A stretch of DNA of 64,000 nucleotides from Pempheris klunzingeri (lineage: Eukaryota > Chordata > Actinopteri > Acropomatiformes > Pempheridae): NCBI RefSeq assembly GCF_042242105.1, contig NC_092035.1, forward strand, positions 4,923,477-4,987,476. The letters run 5' to 3'. How positions within the stretch are numbered: position 1 is the stretch's first letter; every line of letters begins with the position of its first letter. Made by a program: the position numbers and the translations under genes. The notes beneath the pieces are model-generated. The model worked only from the letters and a program-made list of their open reading frames with translations, was not told where the DNA came from and did no database searches. This document shows, one piece after another, positions 54,705-64,000 of this stretch.

Positions 54705-54830
54705 CCTGTAGCCCGGAAGAGCAACCTGCGACTTGACTACAAAGTGACCCCTCTTTCCGATACAGACGATCTTTGTGTAGTTGACTGGATTTCTTCCCGT
54801 GTAGTTTTGTTGCTGTTTTGGGTCAGAAAA
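54705..54830 (+). promoter_or_regulatory. acadl: acadl promoter / 5' leader
   Basis: There is no clear TATA box. CCGGAAG at 54,713-54,719 is an ETS/GABP-type site, common in promoters of nuclear genes for mitochondrial proteins. GTGACCCC near 54,744 holds a nuclear-receptor half site (GGGTCA on the minus strand), as might suit PPAR/ERR control of a fatty-acid oxidation gene. That control is inference from single motifs. Confidence 0.4.
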
Positions 54831-57800
54831 ATGCTAAAAACGTGTTTTTTGGGGCTGAGAAATGTTTCCAGGCGAGGACAGGCGCTGTCTGCGGCCGCTG
54901 CAAGGTAAACTGTGGATTAAATAATTGTAATTGTTTGTCCTTGAAGTAATATTGTGTTTGTTTTTGACACATTCAGGAGCAGCTACGACAGATATCTTGA
55001 AAATATCTTGATTAACATGGTTTTCATTGTTAACCAGTTTGGCTTATATGGAGTATTTACATACTTTTATGCTTTTGGAGTTGAAGTTGTGTGTTTCTCC
55101 GGGTTGTACTGACGTGCACTTGTCCCCATAAGTAGGTCCCAACAACCTTTGACACACTTCTGTTACTGTGATAAGCAAAATGTCAAATGGCGGGTGGAAA
55201 TCTGACATAAATAAGTATTTCTGTATTTATTTATTTCTACCTTTGCACCAATCCCCCCCCATTTCCTTCATTTTTAAATATATTTATTTCTTTATGTAAA
55301 ATGGGAAATTAAAAGTAAGTAAAGTACCCGGAACTAATATCAATATATGTCACAATTTCAAATTAATTATGGCTACAATTGTTTTAATACTTTTTATTTA
55401 TTTAATGGCATATTCATTTATTTATTGAGTAATTTATTTTGTTATTTTCATATTCAATAGGTGTAGGTTTAGTTTGAAAATCCATCATGAAGTCTGGAAG
55501 TGTGTTCAAGTGCATAAAAATACATTTTGAAGACAAAAGCAGGCATTACTTTACTTTATTTATCTATTGTCTATTTTCTGTGACATTTCATGGACCAAAC
55601 GATTAATTGAGAAAATAATCGACTGAACAATCGATAATGGAAATAATCATTCATTTCAGTCCTACTCTGATCCTTTAGAAAACTAATATCACACTTCCCT
55701 TAATCCCCAGCTGCTTTACCAAAGTGAATGTATGTGTCAGGTTGCCAAATCCTTTAGTCTGATTGGTTAAAAGTCTGTCATCCGTCCCAGACTACAGCAC
55801 AGTCAGGCCCAGCAGCTCGGGCAGCCCGTCCCCTCGACCCGTCCAGAGACTTCCAGCGCCAAGTCCCTGATGGACATCGGGACGCGGCGGATCTTCAACG
55901 AGGACCATGATCTGTTCCGACAAAGCGTCCGGCGCTTCTTTCAAGAGGAAGTGGTCCCACATCACAAGGAGTAGGTGGAAGCATGGGTGGGTTACTGAAT
56001 GGGTGTGCCAGGCACAGGGGCTCCAGGGGTCAGGGGGCCACTTGGCCAGAGAACAACCATTCCTTGTTGCAAAGTCAATCAGACAACTACAAAGAGACAC
56101 AAAATACACTGAACAAACATATAAACGCAACACTTTTGTTTTTGCTCCCATTTTTCATGAGCTGAACTCAAAGATCTAAAACATTTTCTATATACAAAAA
56201 AAAAAAACATTTCTCTCAAATATTGTTCACAAACCTGTCTAAATCTGTGTTAGTGAGCACTTCTCCTTTGCCCAGATAATCCATCCCACCTCACAAGTGA
56301 GGTATATCAAGGTGCTGATTAGACAGCGTGATTACTGCACAGGTGAGCCTGAGGCTGGCCACAAGAAATGGCCACTCTGAATGTCGAGATCTTTGAGTTC
56401 AGCTCATGAAAAATGGGGGCAAAAACAAAAGTGTTGCATTTATATTTTTGTTGAGTGTAAGATGCAGAGAGACTTAAAACCACCACAAAGAGACAAACGA
56501 CTACAAAGAGACACAAAGAGATGCTAAGTAACCACAATGAGACTTAAAATGACTTCTTCTTGTCAGCCTTTCCCTGCCTCACTTCCATCTCTTTTTCCTT
56601 GTTCTAGGTGGGAGAAGGCGGGTGAGGTGAGCAGGGAGGTGTGGGAGAAAGCTGGTGAGCAAGGCCTGCTGGGAGTAATGACACCAGAGCAGCATGGCGG
56701 CATCGGTGGAGATCTGTTCGCTACGGCCATCACATGGGAGGAGCAGTGAGTTGCCCTTCAAATTAAAAGCACGGTTACTAAGAGACCAAACACTGGCTGT
56801 GTTTATTTTAATGAGATTTTGTTTTTGACCTCCAGAATGTACTCCAACTGCTCAGGGCCGGGTTTCGCCTTGCACTCCGACATTGTCATGCCGTACATTG
56901 TTAACTATGGTAGCAAGGAACAGATCGAACGCTTCATCCCCAAGATGGCTGCTGGGAAATGCATCTGCGCTATTGCCATGACGGAGCCCGGAGCAGGCAG
57001 GTCAGGACTGGAGCGTAGGTGTAACATCAAAGAAATCATGCATAGCGGTAATGTAGTGAAGCTTTAGAGACCTGTCATTTGTCTTCGTAGTGATCTTCAG
57101 GGTGTGAGGACGAACGCCAAGAGGGATGGCAGCGACTGGATCCTCAACGGCAACAAGGTGCTGAGATGTGAAGGCGGTCGCTTCATCACGTCTCAGCTTC
57201 AAGCTTTAGCTCCTTTCTCCCTCTCCTCCCCAGGTGTTCATCACCAACGGTTGGATGGCCGACCTGGTGGTGGTGGTGGCCGTGACAAACCGCGAGGCGA
57301 AGACGGCGGCGCACGGCATCAGCCTGTTCCTGGTGGAGAACGGCATGAAGGGCTTCCACAAAGGACGCAAGCTGGAGAAGATCGGCCTGAAGGCTCAGGT
57401 ACTGGAGCTCAGCGTCTCGGGAAAGAGAGTCCATGTCGGCGCACTGTGGTTCTGCCGTCTCACCTCGTTTCTCTCCCCCTTTCAAAGGACACAGCTGAAC
57501 TGTTTTTTGAGGATGTGCGGCTCCCAGCTGACGCGCTCTTGGGGGAACTCAACAAGGGTTTCTACTACCTGATGAACGAACTGCCTCAGGTGAAAGGAAC
57601 ATGGGGAAAATTACCATACACGTGTTTTTAGATTCAGTGCGGCTTAAACATTCCAAAGACATCTACAGTCTATCTCTGATATTCACTGTGAATACACAAC
57701 CAGAAGTCCACTTCAAAATCAAAGAAAAATTATGCTCCTCATAACTCATAACATGTTTTTAAGCTTCCTTTAGTATCACAAGACGTCCAGTGATTAGTTG

Positions 57801-58885
57801 TGTGTTTGTTCATGGATACACTGCAAAGTGTATGACAAAGTCAAAGCACTTAAAATATCTCATTTGGTGATTTCAGCAGGTCATGACCAAGGAAAGCTCA
57901 GAGAAGAGAGAGACCCCCACTTAGATTAACAGATTTATTTAGGTAAATATAAATAAAACGGCAAAAATAGATGAGGTGTGGGTGATGTGTGGGGGAATAT
58001 GTTGCCAGGAGCTGATGGGAGAAATGATAAAGGAACCAAACTAAAGGGCACATAAGAAGTCCCTCTGAGATGATTCTGGTGGCAGCTTCTGTGTCCTTCC
58101 TTTGTTGCATTACCTTAATTTGACGGTCAGTCTTATGGTTTCATGGAGTAGGAGCGTCTTGTGATTGCTGACATGGCCATGGCGAGCTCTGAGTTCATGT
58201 TCGAGGAGACCAGGAACTACGTGTTGCAGAGGAAGGCTTTCGGCAAGACGATCGCTCACCTCCAGGTCCGTCCAGAGAGATGTTTTTAGAGGTCGTGTTC
58301 TGTTCTTTGCCTTGTGTAATTTACTGTTGCAGATGTGAATCAAAGTGTACCATCAGCATTTTCCTTTTTGCTCCACAGACTGTGCAGCACAAGCTGGCAG
58401 AGCTGAAGACGGAGATCTGTGTGGGCCGAGCCTTCGTGGATAACTGCCTCCAGCTCCACGCCGAGAAACGCCTGGATCCCTCCACGGCCTCTATGGCCAA
58501 GTTCTGGTGAGAATGTGTCATTTTCTTTTTTGTTTTGTATTTACCAGATTCTAAGCGGCTCCAAACCTAAAAACAACCAGGCCACACTGCTAATATCCTC
58601 CTTCTCTTCAGGGCATCCGACCTCCAGAACAAGGTGGCCACTCAGTGCCTGCAGCTCCATGGGGGCTGGGGCTACATGTGGGAATACCCCATCGCAAAGT
58701 GAGTTGCACTTCACCCGTGTTACCCTTTTTTCTTCCAGCCCATCAACTAGCTGCTGAACTTGTCTCTCTCTCTCTCTCTCTGTCTCACCAGGGCCTTTGT
58801 GGACTCCCGCATTCAGCCCATCTACGGAGGCACCAATGAGATCATGAAAGAGCTCATCGCCCGCAGCATTGTCAGCCAGAAGTGA
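54831..58885 (+). CDS. acadl: Long-chain acyl-CoA dehydrogenase, mitochondrial
   Basis: Eleven coding exons: 54,831-54,904; 55,791-55,970; 56,608-56,745; 56,836-57,000; 57,091-57,157; 57,234-57,398; 57,488-57,589; 58,152-58,265; 58,379-58,506; 58,612-58,698; 58,792-58,885. All introns are GT-AG and phases agree. The product is 437 residues, against 430 in human. It is the FAD-dependent enzyme of the mitochondrial matrix that makes the trans-2 double bond in long-chain and branched acyl-CoAs and passes electrons to ETF. Exon 1 gives a basic, Ser/Ala-rich mitochondrial presequence ([16 protein letters not shown]). Family signatures include [20 protein letters not shown] (Thr180-Asp187 in TEPGAGSD), [20 protein letters not shown], and [18 protein letters not shown] with [20 protein letters not shown]. 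The catalytic base typical of LCAD sits in QERL and is Glu298 here, equivalent to human Glu291, at the first codon of exon 8. Intron 2 carries a MITE. No disabling change is seen. Confidence 0.97.
55590..55668. repeat. 'AAAATAATCG' dispersed repeat in acadl intron 1, copy 3
   Basis: GGACCAAACGATTAATTGAG, AAAATAATCGACTG and ATCGATAATGGAAATAATCA are followed by TTCATTTCAGTCCTACTCTG. This is the clearest of the three copies of this teleost repeat in the window. Confidence 0.65.
56080..56553 (+). repeat. Degenerate 'ACTACAAAGAGACACAAA' tandem repeat
   Basis: Units such as CTACAAAGAGACACAAAATA before the MITE, and CCACAAAGAGACAAACGA, CTACAAAGAGACACAAAGAG and CCACAATGAGACTTAAAATG after it, show an old tandem array with a period near 20 bases. 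The MITE at 56,107-56,457 interrupts it. Confidence 0.6.
56107..56457. mobile_element. Tc1-like MITE with ~70-base terminal inverted repeats
   Basis: The 351-base element begins CACTGAACAAACATATAAAC and ends ATATTTTTGTTGAGTG, flanked by TA on both sides (56,105-56,106 and 56,458-56,459). About 70 bases at each end are inverted copies of each other with only a few mismatches. The shared stretch includes GCAACACTTTTGTTTTTG and TTTTTCATGAGCTGAACTCA. The 'CACTGAACAAA.ATATAAACGCAACA' terminus and the inner GCCCAGATAATCCATCCCAC belong to a Tc1/mariner-type element widespread in fish. This copy has no transposase and is an internally deleted, non-autonomous derivative inside acadl intron 2. Confidence 0.88.
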
Positions 58886-59509
58886 GAAATTTGGACATTT
58901 ACACGGTGGAGGAGCACTGGGGCGTTTTCTTAGTTGACAGTTTGTCTGAAATTAGGTTAACGTAGGTTGAGCGATTTTATGAAAAGTCGAGGAATGGATC
59001 ACAGGATGTGCTTTAATCGTGCTGAAATTCTTCAGACCGCTCCAGAGATTAAAGGCTATGTAACTTTTTAAATGATGAAATAACACTTTCCTCTTCTTGA
59101 AAATGAAAAGCTTAATCTGTTAGCATAAAAATGCACTCTCACTCAATTAAATGCACTCGTTTTCCAGCTACAGCAGCATTTGGTCCTGTATGACCAGCAG
59201 TGAATGGCGGCTAATGTTGGCAAACTTAAATCACGTATTGCTGTGCGAGGGACATCACTCTCTATCAGTTCAGTGACTGACTCTTTTCTACTTGTCCTAC
59301 TTTTACGCCACATTCTAGCATTTTCCTTTGTTCAGCACAAGTCACACAGACTGGCTTCAAAAACTAAACAAGACAGGAAACAAAGCTGTTTCTTCTTTAT
59401 CGGTGAAGCTTATTGCTGGTGGTGTACAGGGCTGATTTATAGGCTAACAAATAAACTAGAAAGAGCTCTAATGGTCTAACAGTTTCCCAACATAGGCCTC
59501 CTTAACCTT

Positions 59510-59515
59510 AATAAA
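59510..59515 (+). terminator. acadl: Candidate acadl poly(A) signal (proximal)
   Basis: AATAAA lies about 625 bases past the acadl stop codon. An ATTAAA near 59,048 is an earlier alternative, and a second AATAAA lies at 59,720-59,725. Which site is used cannot be told from sequence alone. Confidence 0.4.
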
Positions 59516-59719
59516 ATATGAGTTATATTCCAAAAGTTTGGTAAAATACTGACCTATTTTTATATGTCTGTTTCTGTCCAATACAAAGTATTTTTCTAAT
59601 CAAAGTAAAGTCTTTCTGTGTGTTATTAGTTGCTTTGTGTGTGTGCAACATGCTGCTGCAGAAGATGTATTTATCAGATAAACATGCCTGATAAATATAT
59701 CCTGCTGTCCACATGATGA

Positions 59720-59725
59720 AATAAA
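59720..59725 (+). terminator. acadl: Candidate acadl poly(A) signal (distal)
   Basis: AATAAA is followed within 30 bases by a GT/T-rich stretch (ATGTTTTACTGTCGGGTGTT), a good downstream element. It would give a 3' UTR of about 850 bases. Confidence 0.45.
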
Positions 59726-60702
59726 TACAGTGATCACTATGTTTTACTGTCGGGTGTTATTCAGAATCAGCAGAATACTGAATTTAAAGTCCGCACGCGT
59801 CCTCGAGTAATAATTAAAGCAGTTTCGTCAGCATTGCACTGTTTTCCTGTACCACTGAGAGCATCGGAGACATTTATTTCTCATTGATTATTATGTTACA
59901 GCTCATTAAAGGACTTAATTCTTAAAATGTTCTATAGCAGATGGAACAAATGTGCATTGTCTGATCTGCGCCGCTAGATGGCACCAAACGCACGGACAAA
60001 GCTGGCAGGGAAATGACAAATGACCACACTTCCATTTGATTCCATTGTAGCACACACAGCAGGGCAAAAGCAGACTGTTGAATGTGACTGACTGAGCTGA
60101 GTTATGGATGGTAATCATCCCATTTTTACTCTTTTATTATCTGTTTCAACACTGAGGCATCCATCCACTATTATAAACTGAGTGGGTCTGCATACATGTG
60201 CTTGTGGATGCACAGTCTGGTGCTCTGCCCCCAAAACCCGCATCAGTGCCAATTGAGGAAGCAGACATCATCCCCATCCCTCCTCACCTGGGGGGCAAGG
60301 AGTGAAGTTACTGCTCACTCGTGCACCCTTCTGCCCCTTCCCTTCTTTCCTCTCTCCCATCTCCTCCGCCTTTTCCTCTCCTCCTTCCACCCCCCTCACC
60401 ATCATTCCCTCTGTCCCCTTGGCATCACATCCACGTTACCCCCTTCCCTCTCCCCTTCTCACCACCCTCTTCTCCATCTTTCCTCAGCAACAGCCACACC
60501 CCGGCGCTTCTGCTCATTTCCACTGCGGACAGAGTGCTTCTCCCCCCCCCCCCCCCCCCCCCCCCCCCTCTCCCTTCAGCAAAGCAGCCCATTATGGTGT
60601 CGAGGTACAATGACACGGCATTTCACTGTGCACCTGCTGAGCGCCAGCCTGGCATCATGCTACTTGCACATCTGTGTGCTTTTCTGTGTTTGCACCCCGC
60701 AG
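59726..60702. other. acadl downstream region
   Basis: No recognised gene. CCGCTAGATGGCAC at 59,971-59,984 is close to the CTCF core. 60,290-60,540 is a long C/T-rich stretch that yields Ser/Pro-rich ORFs on the + strand, which I treat as low-complexity artefacts. Confidence 0.5.
60542..60568 (+). repeat. Homopolymer C tract (27 bases)
   Basis: An uninterrupted run of C, longer than the G run at 6,095. It encodes a poly-Pro stretch in the ORFs crossing it and is a probable source of length error. Confidence 0.9.
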
Positions 60703-60898
60703 ATGTTGCACAAATCACAGGGAGGGGACCGCCTGTCACGCATATCGCAGCCGCACAATCCCGTTGCGCCTCCACTGCTGCACTTACGGTATCTTAATTT
60801 GCGATGGGAGGGATCAGAGGGCCACCTCCCGCTCTCATTGTCACCACAGCTCCCCCCTCACAAGAGCATTAGTGCCGTTCAGCAGCCTGAGCCACCAG
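60703..60898 (+). other. Exon-like segment of unknown gene downstream of acadl
   Basis: A pyrimidine-rich tract ending GCACCCCGCAG is followed by 196 bases that begin with ATG and stay open to CCACCAG|GTAAGG, a strong donor. The frame encodes about 65 residues rich in Pro, Leu and Ser, starting MLHKSQGGDRLSRISQP. I do not recognise the protein, and it does not resemble KANSL1L, the expected human neighbour. It could be an exon of an unannotated transcript, a non-coding exon, or chance. Confidence 0.25.
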
Positions 60899-63800
60899 GT
60901 AAGGGCCAAAGCTCTTTGTTTGTCATAAAGTGGGGAAAGGAGGCTTTGGGATTTCTCAAACCAGACTCCATGTAGAATTTCAGCCATTTTAGTGCAACAC
61001 GGGCGGGCAGCTGTGGAAGTTTCTCCAATAAAAGCCAAAGTGTTTATTGGTGCTGGCTTTGCTGTCCACTGCTCCTCCGCTGCCGTCATGGTGTGATGTG
61101 CAGTTATGTGTGAATTTGAAGGCGTCAGATGACTCGGATGTGTTTGACTCTAGTTTGTAACTGATCGTTGCTTTTCGGCTAAAGCTCTTGGATAAGAGGT
61201 CCTGGTGTGTGTGCGCGCGTACGAAGGTGTTGGATTGCGTTGTAATTGCGGTGCGCTGCGTCCTGGTGCGCCTCTCCTGCTGCAGCAGCCTGCGCCTTTT
61301 GTTCTGGTCCACGCCTGCATGGTGCTGAAACCGGCGCTGCTCCCAGCTATTCACTGCAGCACAGGAGGGCACACTAACCTGGGGGGGATGCAGTGAACTG
61401 GGCATATAGAACTGTGTAGGTTATTCAGTTTAGTTATCTGTGTGTGTGTATATATATACAGTTTATTGGCTCATGTCTTGCCCCTGGCCATGGATTATGG
61501 ATATGGGAGTAGCCCTTCTTGTAGTTGGCATCTTGTCTGCCACAGCCTCTTGCCCTTCAGCCACTACCAGCTCGCATGAGAGAAAGGAAGCATGGCTTGG
61601 CTTCATGCTCCATATTTCAATTACATGTTAAGGTTAAAAGAATCCCAATGAACCTGTAAAACCAGACCTTTATTCTCCAAGTCTGCAGGCTATAATGAAA
61701 GTGCTGCCCTGATGGGTTCTAATGTCTTTCTTATATATATATTTTCAGCCATAGATAAAAATCTAGAAATGTCCAGACTTCCATTAAGCGTGGCTCTGTG
61801 TCGCCTCAGCTCCCACATGCCGAGGAGAAGCAGTAACAGTGGATTTCCCATGGCTGGATGTGAAAACATTCCTTGTATGAAAAGGAATTAACGCTCGCAT
61901 GAAACTGCGCTCCACTTCTTGCACTTGCACATTCCAGTTACTGTCTCATAAAGACCACGGGTCTGGACTCCATATAGAGTGAAAACAGCATCTGAAAATG
62001 CCCATCATGTTGGATTTCGAGTAGAAGCTCAGCCAACATGTAAGCTTTTTAAATCGTCATCAACAGTGCTGCTCTGGGGTCAGTTTTGGGCGTGTAAGGC
62101 AAACCTCTGAGATGAATGGGCCTCTTTGCCCATTTGGACGTAGAGTAGGTATTTATTGGCTCGGGCCAAATGGAGGTTGACAAAGTGCATTAAAGTCAAG
62201 ATGTGTGTCCAGTTTCACCCACTTCCCTGCAAGGACAAGCCTCTATCGGGCCAGATTGGCCTGAGTCTAATCACAGATGGAGTAATTGAAATGACCTTAA
62301 TCACGAAACAACAGGTTGGGTTTGTGTCTGTGTGTTTGCTTGCATAAGCTTTGAAAATACTATTTATTTACATCGTGTGTGTGTGTGTGTGTGTGTGTGA
62401 GCCATACATTTAGCCACTTCTTGCCTTTCCAACCACGGGGAAACCCAATCCACCTCCGTGCACCATGCGGGAACGTTAAGTATATTTCCCAATGTCAATT
62501 CTGGTTAGGTGCGCCGTCAAAGTCCTGAAACCACAGAACCACTGTGCGCTCCACTGAAATTAAGACGCGCCATCTTGGCCGCTGCTTCCTTGCATTGGAA
62601 AGAATTGCATTGGAACAGTGTTTGGAGTAAAGATCAGTTTCTGGATTTGTTTGTGGATTGATGTTAACTGGTTTGACGCCAGTGCTTGTCTGGTTTAATG
62701 CGCGCCATGAGGGGTGGACGTGGATGTCTTTTTGTGTGCGTTAGCATGCAATCTGGTTTAGTGTCAGCCAAATAGGTGACGGCAGTGAGGTCTGGTGCCG
62801 TGGTCGCAGGTGTCCGAGGGCTCAGGATGCGTCTTTGTCCCCTGCTGCTCGTCCCGTCTGAGCACTTTTGCGCTACAGGTGTCTAATGGGAGCTGGCAGA
62901 ACTGTGCTTTAGTACGCGATTAAGTCTCGACTGTGAGAGGGACCTAATCTAATTCACGCACGTCAGAGGAATCACACGGCCCACTGACCTGCATGTGGAG
63001 CACACACACACACACACACACACTTTCTCAAAACACACACCATGCTTCTTGGCCTACATGATGGAGCAAATCAAAGAACGGGGAACTAAAAAGGACATGT
63101 CATGTCATCGCCCATTTTCCAGGCCAGGTGTCAATATGTTGACTCTTTGGAAAAAAACGTGGCTCTTAAAGGAACATTACAACATGCTCTAACAACAGAG
63201 GACAGATGGACTTTTGCTCAATAACCAAGAAAGCTAAACCTGCGGTCCAGATGTAGTTGAAGCAGCTGCTAAAGTAAAGATCGGTGTGTCTGCCAGCAGA
63301 ACTACACACAGATTGTTGAAGTTTGTTGTTTTGGAGCGGACTTTTCCCGTCAAGGACACAGGTGGCAAGTTTATTGAGTTTGATAAACGCTGTTTATCTG
63401 GTGCTAAGATCCCTCCTGTGACCTCCTCGGCATAGGACGGCCTCTCTAACCATTCATCCTCCCTGCCTGCCCTTGTACCGTCTCCATCCACGGCTGACTA
63501 GCAGCCAGTCTCCCAAACAAGCCCTGACAGCCAGTGTCTCATTTCATTCCTCACGGACGGTGCCCCTCGACAGAGAGGACACTCATGCAGGGCATTCTTA
63601 CTCTCGGCGGCAACCTCCTTCAGATATTGGCATCTAGAATGTTATGCTGCTCTCGCTTCCGATTTTGTGTTGTAACCATGTTAGCTAATCCTTGAGGTCG
63701 GCGTGATAATGGCAGGTTTGTACACGAGAGGCTGTAGGAGTTTATTTCTGAGAGTCGAAAAATACAACGCTGCCTACCAGAGTCGACTTGGCTGGATTAC

Positions 63801-64000
63801 AGCAAATCCACACTATTATGATCCATGTGCCTCAAACTTATTTCCCTCCTCTAGAAAGCTTTATTTAGATCAGTTTGTGTGGACAAGTGGGGAAAAAAAA
63901 AAAAGTGCTGTATGCTCACACAGAGCTATTGCAGGAAGTTTATGTGTCTCTGTCTTAGCGGGGTTATGACATATAGTCCAGCTTGAACTTGGCTCTTCGT
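60899..64000. other. Gene-free distal region
   Basis: No recognised gene. It contains (GT)n at about 62,375-62,399 and (CA)n at about 63,001-63,023. Stretches at 61,190-61,400 and 62,740-62,970 are GC-richer and unique-looking, but hold no supported exon. The remaining ORFs are short and without recognisable families. Confidence 0.55.

Noticed and set aside
55907..56179. ORF running from acadl exon 2 into intron 2
   Set aside because: It is read-through past the donor at 55,971 into the MITE. The spliced frame continues in exon 3 with [16 protein letters not shown].
57186..57485. 99-codon minus-strand ORF over acadl exon 6
   Set aside because: Shadow of the acadl coding frame. Its composition mirrors the GC-biased third positions.
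60196..60975. 259-codon + strand ORF, the longest single ORF in the window
   Set aside because: It is carried by a C/T-rich tract and the 27-base poly(C), giving Ser/Pro-rich and poly-Pro sequence with no domain. Two other frames are equally open there. Only the 60,703-60,898 part with splice-like borders was kept as a weak candidate.

Overview
The window is vertebrate nuclear DNA, almost certainly from a ray-finned fish and most likely a percomorph. It holds three spliced genes with consensus GT-AG introns. It also holds microsatellites and several dispersed repeats whose consensus I recognise from percomorph genomes: the 'TTAGCTTAGCTTAGCATAAAG' element, the 'ATTGCCATGAA' element, the 'AAAATAATCG' element, and a Tc1-like MITE with long terminal inverted repeats.

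Layout. Positions 1 to about 42,000 contain no coding exon that I can recognise on either strand. This part is a mix of old repeats, simple-sequence tracts and several stretches of complex sequence that look like candidate conserved regulatory elements. Three genes then follow on the + strand within 17 kb: lancl1 (coding exons 42,572-46,829; 406 aa), a fast-muscle essential myosin light chain of MLC3f type (coding exons 50,302-52,956; 150 aa), and acadl (coding exons 54,831-58,885; 437 aa). I joined every exon by hand. All exon phases agree and the reading frames are unbroken. From about 59,700 to 64,000 there is no recognised gene, only one exon-like segment and simple repeats.

Context. The order lancl1 - myl1 - acadl, all in one direction, matches the human 2q34 block (LANCL1, MYL1, ACADL), where CPS1 and then ERBB4 lie on the LANCL1 side and KANSL1L on the ACADL side. 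None of those neighbours could be recognised here. By synteny the 42-kb gene-free flank would face ERBB4, a gene with very large introns and a large regulatory territory. That is inference only.

The three genes do not form a pathway. LanCL1 is a zinc- and glutathione-binding LanC-family protein, the light chain is a sarcomeric structural protein, and ACADL is a mitochondrial beta-oxidation enzyme. They share only a syntenic block. I found no clearly novel multi-gene system. The most checkable oddities are a possible CUG-initiated extension of lancl1, a protein-like ORF ending beside a poly(A) signal on the minus strand near 16.8 kb, exon-like segments at 415-484 and 60,703-60,898, a nested MITE in acadl intron 2, and the candidate regulatory blocks.
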